From: Protofrankia coriariae
Lineage (GTDB): Bacteria; Actinomycetota; Actinomycetes; Frankiales; Frankiaceae
Length of the DNA: 57,570 nt
NCBI RefSeq assembly: GCF_001017755.1
Contig: NZ_JWIO01000004.1
Coordinates: forward strand, 1,085-58,654
Reading direction: 5' to 3'
Shown: positions 42,970 to 50,591 of the stretch, piece by piece
How the letters are laid out: the number at the start of each line of letters is the position of its first letter
How positions within the stretch are numbered: the stretch's first letter is position 1
Notes under the pieces: generated by a model
The model's database searches: none
Seen by the model: the letters and a program-made list of their open reading frames with translations, nothing else
What the model was told of the DNA's origin: nothing
Position numbers and translations under genes: made by a program

Positions 42970-44931
42970 TTACTCGTGTTCAGGTGGGTGTCTGGCCGAT
43001 TTTAGTCGTTTGATAATCCGACCATTCTCACGCAGCATATAGTCGTCCAGGTTAACTGAGCGCGTCATCGTCCAGTAGTCGACAACACGCCAGGGCATTG
43101 CGGTCACCACGCGGCCTTTGGAGTTGCGGTACCACGTGTCCATACCCTGGTGCGTCCACACCATCCGCTCATGCGCCTCGTCAAGTTCCTGGTTGTACCG
43201 GTCACTGACCTCCTGCCTGCACTCAAGGGAGCTGATGCCCTCGCAGAGCATGTGTTGCAGGGCATCGATGATGTAGTTGATCTGGCTTTCCGCCAAGTAG
43301 ATGAAGCTGCCGCCGTGGCCGAGGTTGGTGTTCGGCCCGTACATGAAGAACAGGTTCGGGAAACCTGGCGTTGTGATGCCCAGATACGCGCGAGCATCGT
43401 CTGCTCCCCACAGATCCTGAAGCACTTGTCCATTCACGCCGGTGGCCTGGTAGCGGATGGGGTTGTGGGCCTCGAAACCCGTGGCGAGGACCACGATGTC
43501 CGCGGGCCGCTTCTCCCCATGGACCGTGACAACTTCCGTCTCCGTCAGCGCCGCGACCCCAGCCGTGATGAGCTCGACCTGAGGCTTCTTCAGTGCGGCG
43601 AACCATCCGTTGTCCAGCAGCATCCGCTTTCCGAATGGCGGATAGTCCGGCAATGCCTTCTCCACAAGGTCGGGCCTACCTTCGAGCTCCCTCATCAGGT
43701 ATGCCGTGAAGAACTTGCGGTGTGAGTCATTGACGGCGTTCAGGGACCGTTCCGGATGCGGCCACGTAGGGTCCTTCTGCAGTGACGCGTGGATCCGGTC
43801 GTTGTAGGCCCAGGCGAGCTTGGAGCGATACCAGGAGCGGTAAAACGGCACATTGTCCATGAGCCAGTGCATCCGCTCATCGACCGATCGGAAGTAGTTG
43901 CTGTTCGGCGACACCCACTGCGGCGAGCGCTGGTAGACGTCGAGAGCTCCCACCGTGTCGGCAATGGCGGGGATGATCTGCATGGCGCTCGCGCCAGTCC
44001 CGATGACGGCGACACGTTTGCCAGTCAGGTCCAGACCCTCAGGCCAGCGCGCCGAGTGAAACACCGGTCCCTTGAACCGCTTCGCCCCCTCGAGCTGTGG
44101 GATTTTCGGAATGTTCAGCTGACCGACAGCCGAGATGAGGACGTTTGCGGTCAGCTCCTCTTTCGTGCCAGCCGCGTCCTGGACGATGACTGTCCACAGT
44201 TCCGCGTCATCGTCCCAGGACGCTGCCACCACCATGGTCTCGAAGCGGATCTTCTTATGAAGATCGAAATGCGTGGCGAGTCCGTCCAGATATTCCTCAA
44301 GCTCCGAGCGCTTGCCGAAGTGCATACTCCACGCGCGCGGGAAAAACGAGAGAGAATAGAGGTAGCTCGGGGTGTCGACTCCGCAACCCGGGTAGCGGTT
44401 CTCGATCCACGTGCCGCCCACGTTGGCGTTCTTCTCGATAACCGTGTAGGCGATCCCGGTGTCCTGGAGATGCTTGGCGGCGGTCATGCCCGAGATGCCA
44501 GCACCGACGACGATCACGCGGAATTCGTTGCTGGCGACGAATGGCACCGGCGCAGGCCTGGGTCGGAATCCCATCTGCTCGGCTGTCATCGCCTCGAACT
44601 CCTCGGGAACCTCCTCGGCGACACACAGCTCGAGTAATTCCAGTAACTGCCGACCAGTGGGAGCGGGTATCGCGACCGGTGCTCCCGCAGCCCAGTCCAG
44701 CACTGCCCGTTCGACCTCTGAGCGGATTTCCTGTTGCACCGCGGGGGGAAGGCCGCCGTCATCGTGGTCGTCCGTACCACGGGCACGAGTCGGCCGGTAG
44801 GGTGGGCGTGTCCACTTGCGGTCGCCGGTGAGCTGCACCAGCAGCGGTACCAGCGTCGGAATGTTGGCCACGCCCAAAGCCTCGTGCAGCGCCACAGGAT
44901 CGATGTGGGTGCGGGCCCCAGCGACCGACAT
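42970..44931 (-). CDS. Baeyer-Villiger monooxygenase, HAPMO-like with N-terminal extension (653 aa)
   Basis: Type I flavin monooxygenase that converts a ketone to an ester or lactone with NADPH and O2. FAD motif GAGISG at 143-148, the BVMO fingerprint FKGPVFHSARW (Phe286, Gly288, His292, Trp296), then NADPH motif VIGTGASA near 315, and ATGF in the C-terminal half. About 130 residues precede the first Rossmann motif, as in 4-hydroxyacetophenone monooxygenase-type BVMOs; this extension is helical and may help dimerisation. ATG 44931 has AGGAG five bases upstream. It probably opens a ring ketone or inserts O next to a side chain ketone made by the P450 and SDR enzymes. Confidence 0.95.
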   Translation of the reverse strand: MSVAGARTHIDPVALHEALGVANIPTLVPLLVQLTGDRKWTRPPYRPTRARGTDDHDDGGLPPAVQQEIRSEVERAVLDWAAGAPVAIPAPTGRQLLELLELCVAEEVPEEFEAMTAEQMGFRPRPAPVPFVASNEFRVIVVGAGISGMTAAKHLQDTGIAYTVIEKNANVGGTWIENRYPGCGVDTPSYLYSLSFFPRAWSMHFGKRSELEEYLDGLATHFDLHKKIRFETMVVAASWDDDAELWTVIVQDAAGTKEELTANVLISAVGQLNIPKIPQLEGAKRFKGPVFHSARWPEGLDLTGKRVAVIGTGASAMQIIPAIADTVGALDVYQRSPQWVSPNSNYFRSVDERMHWLMDNVPFYRSWYRSKLAWAYNDRIHASLQKDPTWPHPERSLNAVNDSHRKFFTAYLMRELEGRPDLVEKALPDYPPFGKRMLLDNGWFAALKKPQVELITAGVAALTETEVVTVHGEKRPADIVVLATGFEAHNPIRYQATGVNGQVLQDLWGADDARAYLGITTPGFPNLFFMYGPNTNLGHGGSFIYLAESQINYIIDALQHMLCEGISSLECRQEVSDRYNQELDEAHERMVWTHQGMDTWYRNSKGRVVTAMPWRVVDYWTMTRSVNLDDYMLRENGRIIKRLKSARHPPEHE

Positions 44932-44994
44932 CATCTCTCCTTCCATGGCAGCAGGCCACCTGCCGCCAGCGACGGTCCATGCGGGACTTCGTCT

Positions 44995-45023
44995 GTTCTA
45001 ATTTAGTTTAGATACTATCTCAA
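44995..45023 (-). promoter_or_regulatory. Promoter of the Baeyer-Villiger gene with AAACTAAATTAGAA word
   Basis: TTGAGA (45023-45018), 17-bp spacer, TAGAAC (45000-44995) on the minus strand. The spacer end and -10 form AAACTAAATTAGAAC, shared with the promoter at 40.17 kb (AAACCTAAATTAGAAAG). A repressor bound here would block the -10. Confidence 0.6.
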
Positions 45024-45187
45024 GGCAAGCAACTCACACCCGGTCGTCAGATCGACCCCATCGGCAACCATGAGCAACCTTGCGGCAGGGCTTCAGCGCT
45101 GCCGCTCCCCTTCGAACACACCGTCTATTGATCTTTAGCCGGCGCACTTGGCCAGGCCGTGCTCTCGCAGGCCAGGACCCAGACGTT

Positions 45188-45415
45188 CTAGGCGCCCGCT
45201 ACCGGCGCATCCGCGCCAACCGGGGGTCCCAGAAAGTCATCGTCGCGGTGTCCCGCTCGATCCTGATCACCATCTGGCACCTGGTCAACGACTCGGACTC
45301 CCGATATCACGACCTCGGCGCCGACCACCACGAGCGGCACAAGGACACCCGCAAGCAGATCGCCAGCCACATCCGGCGCCTCGAGCGCCTCGGCCTCCGA
45401 GTCACCCTCATCCCC
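45188..45415 (+). pseudogene. C-terminal remnant of an IS110/IS116-family transposase
   Basis: The frame reads LGARYRRIRANRG, then KVIVAVSRSILITIWHLVND and YHDLGADHHERHKDTRKQ followed by HIRRLERLGLRVTL. This is the end of the IS116/IS110/IS902 transposase domain (usually YRRL..RRG....VAVAHSIL...WH.L....Y.DLG.DYY). The first three quarters are missing. It is in the 44.95-45.9 kb gap between the Baeyer-Villiger and scoA genes. Confidence 0.6.
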
Positions 45416-45529
45416 AGGATGCGGCGACCACGGCCTGACACACCGTCCCGACCAACCGGACACCCCGCCCAACCCACGACGCCAGGCCACGGGTCAGGTC
45501 CGTCTGCCCAGCCTCACGTTGATTTTCGT

Positions 45530-45715
45530 TCTAGGACTGGCACACCGCGTTACCCCGGATCCACGCCGAGATCACCGAACGACTCAACCCGCCCCTGCCC
45601 CGCCCTCGCCCCTGCAAGATCAAATATGGCCGACGCAACGACTACAGAAGTCCGGCCAGCCCGCCCCCACCACCCCGGACCTGCCACCATCCACCACTAC
45701 CCCGTGACAGCAGAA
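45530..45715 (+). pseudogene. Short second transposase-like fragment (doubtful)
   Basis: One frame gives RIHAEITERLNPPLPRPRPC then KIKYGRRNDYRSPA, which reminds me of the basic C-terminal tails of actinobacterial IS4-type transposases. It is too short to be certain and could be chance. AT-rich DNA follows to about 45.86 kb. Confidence 0.25.
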
Positions 45716-45849
45716 TGATCAAAATAAGCCGAGCGACATCAGTCTATGAACCACTACCCTCAGTAGATGTTGATCTACGATATCTTCCATTTATTCTATT
45801 TTCGTTTTGATCCAATGATCCCGATACCCCTTCGCACCACAAGACACGC

Positions 45850-45880
45850 TTGCAAGGCGCTATTTTCTAACTAGAGTTAG
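45850..45880 (+). promoter_or_regulatory. Promoter and palindromic operator candidate of scoAB
   Basis: TTGCAA (45850-45855), 16-bp spacer, TAGAGT (45872-45877). Over the -10 lies CTAACTAGAGTTAG (45867-45880), a perfect inverted repeat with 6-bp arms and a 2-base centre, 18 bp from the scoA start. It begins with TTCTAA like the other promoter words of the cluster. Confidence 0.5.
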
Positions 45881-45897
45881 GGGTCGAAGGGGGAGCA

Positions 45898-46644
45898 GTG
45901 GACAAGATCGTCAATAGCGCTGCCGAAGCAGTGGCAGATATCGTCAGGGGATCATCGCTGGCCGTCGGCGGGTTCGGGCTCTGTGGTATCCCACAGGCCC
46001 TCATCGAGGCACTGTTGGAGACCGGGGTCGACGACCTCAAGACGGTCTCCAACAACTGTGGCGTTGATGAGTGGGGACTGGGCTCGCTTCTGCGAGCCAA
46101 ACGGATCAGCCGCACCACGGGCTCCTACGTCGGAGAGAACAAGGAGTTCGAGCGGCAGTTCCTGTCCGGCGAGCTCGAGGTCGAACTGGTCCCGCAGGGC
46201 ACGCTCGCCGAGCGACTCCGCGCCGGTGGCGCGGGCATCCCCGCTTTCTTCACTCCCAGTGGCGTCGGGACACAGGTTGCACTCGGAGGGCTTCCTCTCC
46301 GCTACGACGGGTCGGGTGCTACGGCGAAGGCGTCGGAGCCCAAGGAAGTCCGCACCTTCGACGGCGTGGAGTACGCGCTGGAGCACGCGATTGTCTGCGA
46401 CTACGCTCTCGTGCACGCTCGCTACGGCGATCGGCACGGCAACCTCGTCTATGAGAAGTCAGCGCAGAACTTCAACCCACTCTGCGCCGCTGCGGGTCGC
46501 GTGACGATCGCGGAGGTCGAGGAGATCGTGAAGCCCGGCGACCTAGACCCGGCCCTGGTGCACACTCCGGGGATCTTCGTGCAGCGCGTGGTACAGGTGT
46601 CTGTGGAGAAGCGGATCGAGCGGAGGACCGTCCGTGTTGTCTAG
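45898..46644 (+). CDS. scoA: 3-oxoacid CoA-transferase subunit A (248 aa)
   Basis: Alpha subunit of a succinyl-CoA:3-ketoacid-type (class I) CoA transferase. Motifs: [17 protein letters not shown] (glycine-rich CoA-binding loop), [12 protein letters not shown], and [16 protein letters not shown], all typical of ScoA. GTG 45898 follows GAAGGGGGA at good spacing. Overlaps subunit B by 11 bp. It transfers CoA to a 3-keto acid such as acetoacetate, which fits an HMG-CoA-lyase product, or to another keto acid of the pathway. Confidence 0.95.
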   Translation: MDKIVNSAAEAVADIVRGSSLAVGGFGLCGIPQALIEALLETGVDDLKTVSNNCGVDEWGLGSLLRAKRISRTTGSYVGENKEFERQFLSGELEVELVPQGTLAERLRAGGAGIPAFFTPSGVGTQVALGGLPLRYDGSGATAKASEPKEVRTFDGVEYALEHAIVCDYALVHARYGDRHGNLVYEKSAQNFNPLCAAAGRVTIAEVEEIVKPGDLDPALVHTPGIFVQRVVQVSVEKRIERRTVRVV

Positions 46645-47269
46645 GAATGAGCTGGCAGCACGGGTCGCTCTCGAGCTCACGGATGGGCAGTATGTCAACC
46701 TCGGGATCGGTCTGCCTACCCTGGTACCCAATTACGTGCCGGACGGCATACACGTCGTGCTGCAGTCCGAGAACGGCATACTCGGCGTCGGGCCATATCC
46801 GACCGAGGACACCGTCGACCCCGACCTCATCAACGCCGGTAAGGAGACCGTCACCCTCAACAAAGGCGGCTCGTACTTCGACAGCGCGACGTCGTTCGGA
46901 ATGATCCGCGGTGGTCACATCGACGTCGCCATCCTCGGCGCCATGCAGGTGTCGGAGAAGGGCGACCTGGCCAATTGGATGATCCCCGGAAAGATGGTCA
47001 AGGGGATGGGCGGCGCGATGGATCTTGTGCACGGGGCCAAGCGCTCGATCGTGATGATGGAGCATACCGCCAAAGACGGCTCACCCAAGATCGTATACGA
47101 GTGTTCGCTGCCCTACACAGGACGCGCGTGCATCCAGCGCGTCATCACCGACCTCGCCGTATTCGATATCGAGCCCTCAGGACTCGTCCTGCGCGAGCTC
47201 GCGCCAAGCGTGACCGTCGACGACGTCCGTGCCGCCACCGAACCCGACTTCGCCGTCGCGCTCTATTAG
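46634..47269 (+). CDS. scoB: 3-oxoacid CoA-transferase subunit B (211 aa)
   Basis: Beta subunit with catalytic Glu in LQSENGILG (about residue 47), [13 protein letters not shown] near the N-terminus, and [19 protein letters not shown], all standard. The GTG at 46634, six bases after GGAGGA, overlaps the end of scoA, so the two are coupled. Together they make the heterodimeric transferase. The gene is followed by mobile-element remnants. Confidence 0.95.
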   Translation: MLSRNELAARVALELTDGQYVNLGIGLPTLVPNYVPDGIHVVLQSENGILGVGPYPTEDTVDPDLINAGKETVTLNKGGSYFDSATSFGMIRGGHIDVAILGAMQVSEKGDLANWMIPGKMVKGMGGAMDLVHGAKRSIVMMEHTAKDGSPKIVYECSLPYTGRACIQRVITDLAVFDIEPSGLVLRELAPSVTVDDVRAATEPDFAVALY

Positions 47270-47341
47270 GACTGAGCTCAACGTCTGGACCGGCGCCTGC
47301 CACACCTGCCACCACCCCTACAACCCGTTACCAGAACGAAA

Positions 47342-47377
47342 GATTCACGCACCTTCAGTCACCTAACAAAGCCCTAC
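47342..47377. repeat. Left copy of a 36-bp inverted repeat
   Basis: GATTCACGCACCTTCAGTCA then CCTAACAAAGCCCTAC; the reverse complement at 50499-50534 matches at 34 of 36 positions. The inner end, reading GTAGGGCTTTGTTAGGTGA on the minus strand, resembles IS5/IS903-type terminal repeats that begin GGCTTTGTT. Confidence 0.75.
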
Positions 47378-48027
47378 ATGTGCCGTGCCCACGAGTGTGA
47401 GGTCGAAGACCTCACGAAGGCCGATCATGTACGAATGGGGTGAGTCTCCCTCGGACACCAAAACGGTCACGTTTGAACCCCGGTCCCGGTTGGGTCCGGG
47501 GTTCGTCGGATCGGCGGGAAGTGGGCCGTTCGGGCGCTGTATGACGTCCCTGGGCCGCACCAGTTTCAGGTCAGCGCTCTGCGCGCCGGATGATCGTCTC
47601 CGGCCCCTACCGAGGCGGGGACGGATTTCGATCTTCGCGTCTTCGTCGTTCTTCGCCTCCGTCAGCCGTGCGGCAAGATCAGGGGCGAGGAGGTGAACGA
47701 AGCCTTCGGTGAGATCCGCGCCCTGCACCTGGTCATCCATGATCCAGAGGCGGGCGAAGACGGCTTGGTTGAGCTGTCGGCGTACGTCAGGCGGAGCGCT
47801 GAGGTACAGCCGATGCGCGTTGGCGCAGAGCAGCAGTCGAGTTTGGTCCGGTTGCTGTGCTGCCGCTTCACCGGCTCGGCCATGGCCTGTTCGCGGATGG
47901 CCGCGATGCGAGTTTCGGTGAGCTGGATGCGGGACCAGTAGTCCGCGACGGCCACCTCGACGTCAGCGATCAAGACTGTCGACTGTGTACAGTTCTCCTT
48001 CTTGGCCCGGCCGAGGCAGTAGAAGTA
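47363..48027 (-). pseudogene. C-terminal remnant of a large serine recombinase
   Basis: Reading the minus strand: YFYCLGRAKKENCTQSTVLI (zinc ribbon region), ADVEVAVADYWSRIQLT, RIAAIREQAMAEPVKRQ, then after a frame change LNQAVFARLWIMDDQVQ and GADLTEGFVHLLAPDLAARL. This order is that of the recombinase zinc-ribbon and coiled-coil C-terminus of phage-type serine recombinases. The catalytic N-terminal domain is missing, the coiled coil is shortened and the frame is broken around 47.83 kb. It is a dead gene. Confidence 0.6.
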
Positions 48028-48040
48028 CGGGATTGACCGA

Positions 48041-48175
48041 TTATCGTTCGAGATGTCGGCTTCCGTTCTGCTCCGGAGAGTTCCTTTGGTACCGCCTCTC
48101 GGAACCGAAGAGAGCGAGAAGGAACAATGCCAGCACGAGGACAACGGCTGCGGCTGTTATCAGTCCAGACATCAT
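48041..48175 (-). CDS. Small single-span membrane protein (44 aa)
   Basis: Starting at ATG 48175 or 48172 (GGAG four to seven bases upstream), the product is a hydrophobic helix LITAAAVVLVLALFLLALFG followed by a charged tail SERRYQRNSPEQNGSRH. It lies 69 bp after phoU and before the recombinase remnant. Too short to name; KdpF-like and other small membrane proteins have this look. I cannot exclude chance. Confidence 0.4.
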   Translation of the reverse strand: MMSGLITAAAVVLVLALFLLALFGSERRYQRNSPEQNGSRHLER

Positions 48176-48243
48176 GGCGCTCCGCTTGATGACGACACCG
48201 GCTGTGTGGGCTCGGGCCTCGTGACTGGCCGACCGACCGGAAC

Positions 48244-48960
48244 CTACGCCGATCTCTGGACGGTGTGCGCGGACACCCGGTTGTCCGGCAGCGGTAGCAC
48301 CCAGTGGGCGCGGGCGAGGGATTGGGCGGCATTGACGACTTGATCGGCGTACCGCTCGTAGTAGCGGGACAGCAGGGTGAGATCCACGGCCCTGTGCATG
48401 CCGTGGGACCAACCCGAGTCGGTCACCGTGGCCATCAGCTCCCGGTGGATCCGGTCGATGGGATCGTCGCCTGCGGTGAGCTGGCGGACAGCCGTGGCCG
48501 TGTCGTCGGCGTGAATCGCAGTGGCGAGGCCGCAGGCCTGTTCGGAGCATAGCCGGCCCATCCGGGTAAGGCTGGGACACAGGTCGGCGGGGAGCACCTG
48601 GGCGGGGGCCCGACGGTCGGCGGTGGTGGCAATGTGGTCGGCGAGTTCGGCCATCCGTTGCACGGCCAGGGTGATCCGCTGTCCGGCTATGACCAGCTGC
48701 AGGTCCCCGGCGACCGGGGCTTGGCGGGCCAACAGCGTGACCAGGTCGTTGTTCGCCTCCTGGCAGGTGCCGCGCAGACGGGCCACGGAGAGGTGCACGC
48801 AGACGGTGTCGGCCTGTTCGGTCACCGCGGCGGTCGCGCCAAGGATGATCTCGCAGGCCTGTGTGGCGAGCGAGCTCAGCATGAATCGGAGCCGGTGCAG
48901 TTCTGCGGTGTACTCCCACCGGCGCGGTCCGGGAACGTCCATGCCGGCATCGTCCACCAT
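48244..48960 (-). CDS. PhoU-like protein (238 aa)
   Basis: Two helical bundles of the PhoU type: the first about 20-120 (LHRLRFMLSSLATQACEIIL) and the second about 125-220, with the characteristic DLTLLSRYYERYADQVVNAA near residue 190-210. PhoU represses the phosphate regulon and controls Pst transport. No pst or phoR genes are adjacent, so the role here is open; it lies inside the 36-bp inverted repeat pair. ATG 48960 is the frame's first start; ATG 48942 is possible. Confidence 0.8.
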   Translation of the reverse strand: MVDDAGMDVPGPRRWEYTAELHRLRFMLSSLATQACEIILGATAAVTEQADTVCVHLSVARLRGTCQEANNDLVTLLARQAPVAGDLQLVIAGQRITLAVQRMAELADHIATTADRRAPAQVLPADLCPSLTRMGRLCSEQACGLATAIHADDTATAVRQLTAGDDPIDRIHRELMATVTDSGWSHGMHRAVDLTLLSRYYERYADQVVNAAQSLARAHWVLPLPDNRVSAHTVQRSA

Positions 48961-49490
48961 CCACCCGTCAATATTCCATGTAAAACTCGTTAATATGTCG
49001 TGTAAAATTTACCGGCACACCGTACGAGGCCGTGCGAGATGGACGACGGTCGGACCCTGGAGCCGGCCGTCGCTGCAGGTCCGGTAAGAAATAATCCCTG
49101 AGAACCACTTCAGAAATAGCCCCGCCCGGTATGGCAGCTCCCAAGCTGGACCGTCGACACGCCGAGTGCTGAAACCCGTGTTCGTCCAACATCAGAACAA
49201 GATCCAAAATGGGTTCCGCTGGCCGCCCCACCCAGAGGCGGGCTGACGGCTCTTCAGGATTCCCGAGAACTACTCTTCTCAGCCGGTCTTCTTGCGAGAA
49301 CAGCGAAGACGGGGAGGTGTGGTCAACTGCAGCTTCGCATGACGTCATAGCGTCCGACAAAGTTTCCCGGCGACAGGCTTGGGAGGTCTCCACGGGACGT
49401 GGACACGAGATCCGTCCACCGCTGTGAACCAGCCAGCAGGGCGAGACACCCTGCCGCTGATCGCAAGCTGATTGCATGTAAATTTCGAGT
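48961..49490. other. Gap without a supportable gene
   Basis: Lower-GC and AT-richer than the surrounding genes. A minus-strand frame with LGNPEEPSARLWVGRPAEPIL could be a short peptide or remnant, but codon usage is not biased and I see no ribosome binding site. The phoU and hydrolase promoters are presumably here; none is clear. Confidence 0.3.
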
Positions 49491-50426
49491 ATGCAGACAA
49501 CCCGTGTCCGTGTGGCGCGGCGCACGGCAGGCTTCCTCCGACCGGCCCGCGCATCGCGCTCACACATACAGGGGTGGCGTCCCGAGCTGCCGCCCGGTCG
49601 TATGTTGCAAGTCCCCGGCCGCGGGGAGGTTTTCGTGCGGCAGACCCGGGCCGACCGGGACGGTGTACTGCCGGTGTTGCTGCTGCACGGGTGGACCTGG
49701 TCGCTGGACGTCAATTTCTTCGGGTTGATGCCACCGCTGTCCCAGCGGCATCCGATTGTCGGCCTGGACCAGCGTGGCCACGGACGCGGACTGCCGATCG
49801 CCGGGGAGTTCTCCATCGCCGACTGCGCCGAAGACGTCATAGCGGTGCTCGACGTCCTGAATATCGACCGTGTGATCGTGTGCGGATTCTCCCTCGGCGG
49901 CTTGGTGGGAACGCATATGGCGTTGGCTCATCCGCAGCGGGTCGCGGGCCTGGTCCTGGCAGCTTGCGCGCTGAACTACCGGCAGAACCGCCGCGACCGC
50001 CTGTTGTGGACCGCTCTTGCGACGGCAGCCCCGCTGGCTCGCCTCAACCGGGGAAACTCGCTGCCCGCGCGCTACTTCGGAGCCAATCGGCGCAGCGGGA
50101 CTGATGTGGTCAACCGATGGCCGTGGCTGCACGCCGAACTAACCCGTACCCCACTGGCCGCCGTCCTGGCCATAGGCCGTGCCGTGCAACGCCACGATCT
50201 GCGCGGACGTGTTCAACCGCTCCGAAACGTGCCGTCAGTCGTGCTGCTGACCGACAACGACACGCTGTGCCGCCCCGCCTTGCAACGGCAACTGGCCGAC
50301 CAGCTCGGGGCACATGTCATCCCGGTAGCAGCCGATCATGATTTTCCGGTGGTCCATCCCGACCTGTTCGCCGCCGCCGTGCTGGACGCAGTTGCCAGGG
50401 TGAACGCCCGCGTGAGCGGGGCGTAG
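49491..50426 (+). CDS. Alpha/beta hydrolase (311 aa)
   Basis: Serine hydrolase fold: oxyanion HGWTWS at about 66-71, nucleophile elbow GFSLGG, acid in LLTDNDTLCR and His in ADHDFP near the C-terminus. The N-terminal WRPELPPGRMLQVPGRGEVFV fits actinobacterial members of this hydrolase group, supporting the ATG at 49491 in spite of its weak ribosome binding site. Substrate unknown; it might open esters made by the Baeyer-Villiger enzyme, but it is separated from that gene by mobile debris. Confidence 0.88.
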   Translation: MQTTRVRVARRTAGFLRPARASRSHIQGWRPELPPGRMLQVPGRGEVFVRQTRADRDGVLPVLLLHGWTWSLDVNFFGLMPPLSQRHPIVGLDQRGHGRGLPIAGEFSIADCAEDVIAVLDVLNIDRVIVCGFSLGGLVGTHMALAHPQRVAGLVLAACALNYRQNRRDRLLWTALATAAPLARLNRGNSLPARYFGANRRSGTDVVNRWPWLHAELTRTPLAAVLAIGRAVQRHDLRGRVQPLRNVPSVVLLTDNDTLCRPALQRQLADQLGAHVIPVAADHDFPVVHPDLFAAAVLDAVARVNARVSGA

Positions 50427-50498
50427 CGCTGCTCGGTCGCGCTCATTTCCGCGCCGTGCCTTCCCCAGGACCTCGGCATGATGACTGATCCACAACTA

Positions 50499-50534
50499 GT
50501 AGGGCTTTGTTAGGTGACCAAAGGTGCGTGAATC
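50499..50534. repeat. Right copy of the 36-bp inverted repeat
   Basis: GTAGGGCTTTGTTAGGTGAC then CAAAGGTGCGTGAATC, reverse complement of 47342-47377 with two mismatches. It lies between the convergent hydrolase and LLM genes. Confidence 0.75.
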
Positions 50535-50591
50535 CCTCGGCCCCGTGTCGGACCGGATCTGAGCGGCCGAATGACCTTCCTTCCGTTGGGC

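Noticed and set aside
47385-47696. Plus-strand frame of 103 residues
   Set aside because: Antisense to the recombinase remnant, no domain.
49345-49563. Possible small minus-strand gene upstream of the hydrolase
   Set aside because: No ribosome binding site, no conserved pattern and no codon bias.
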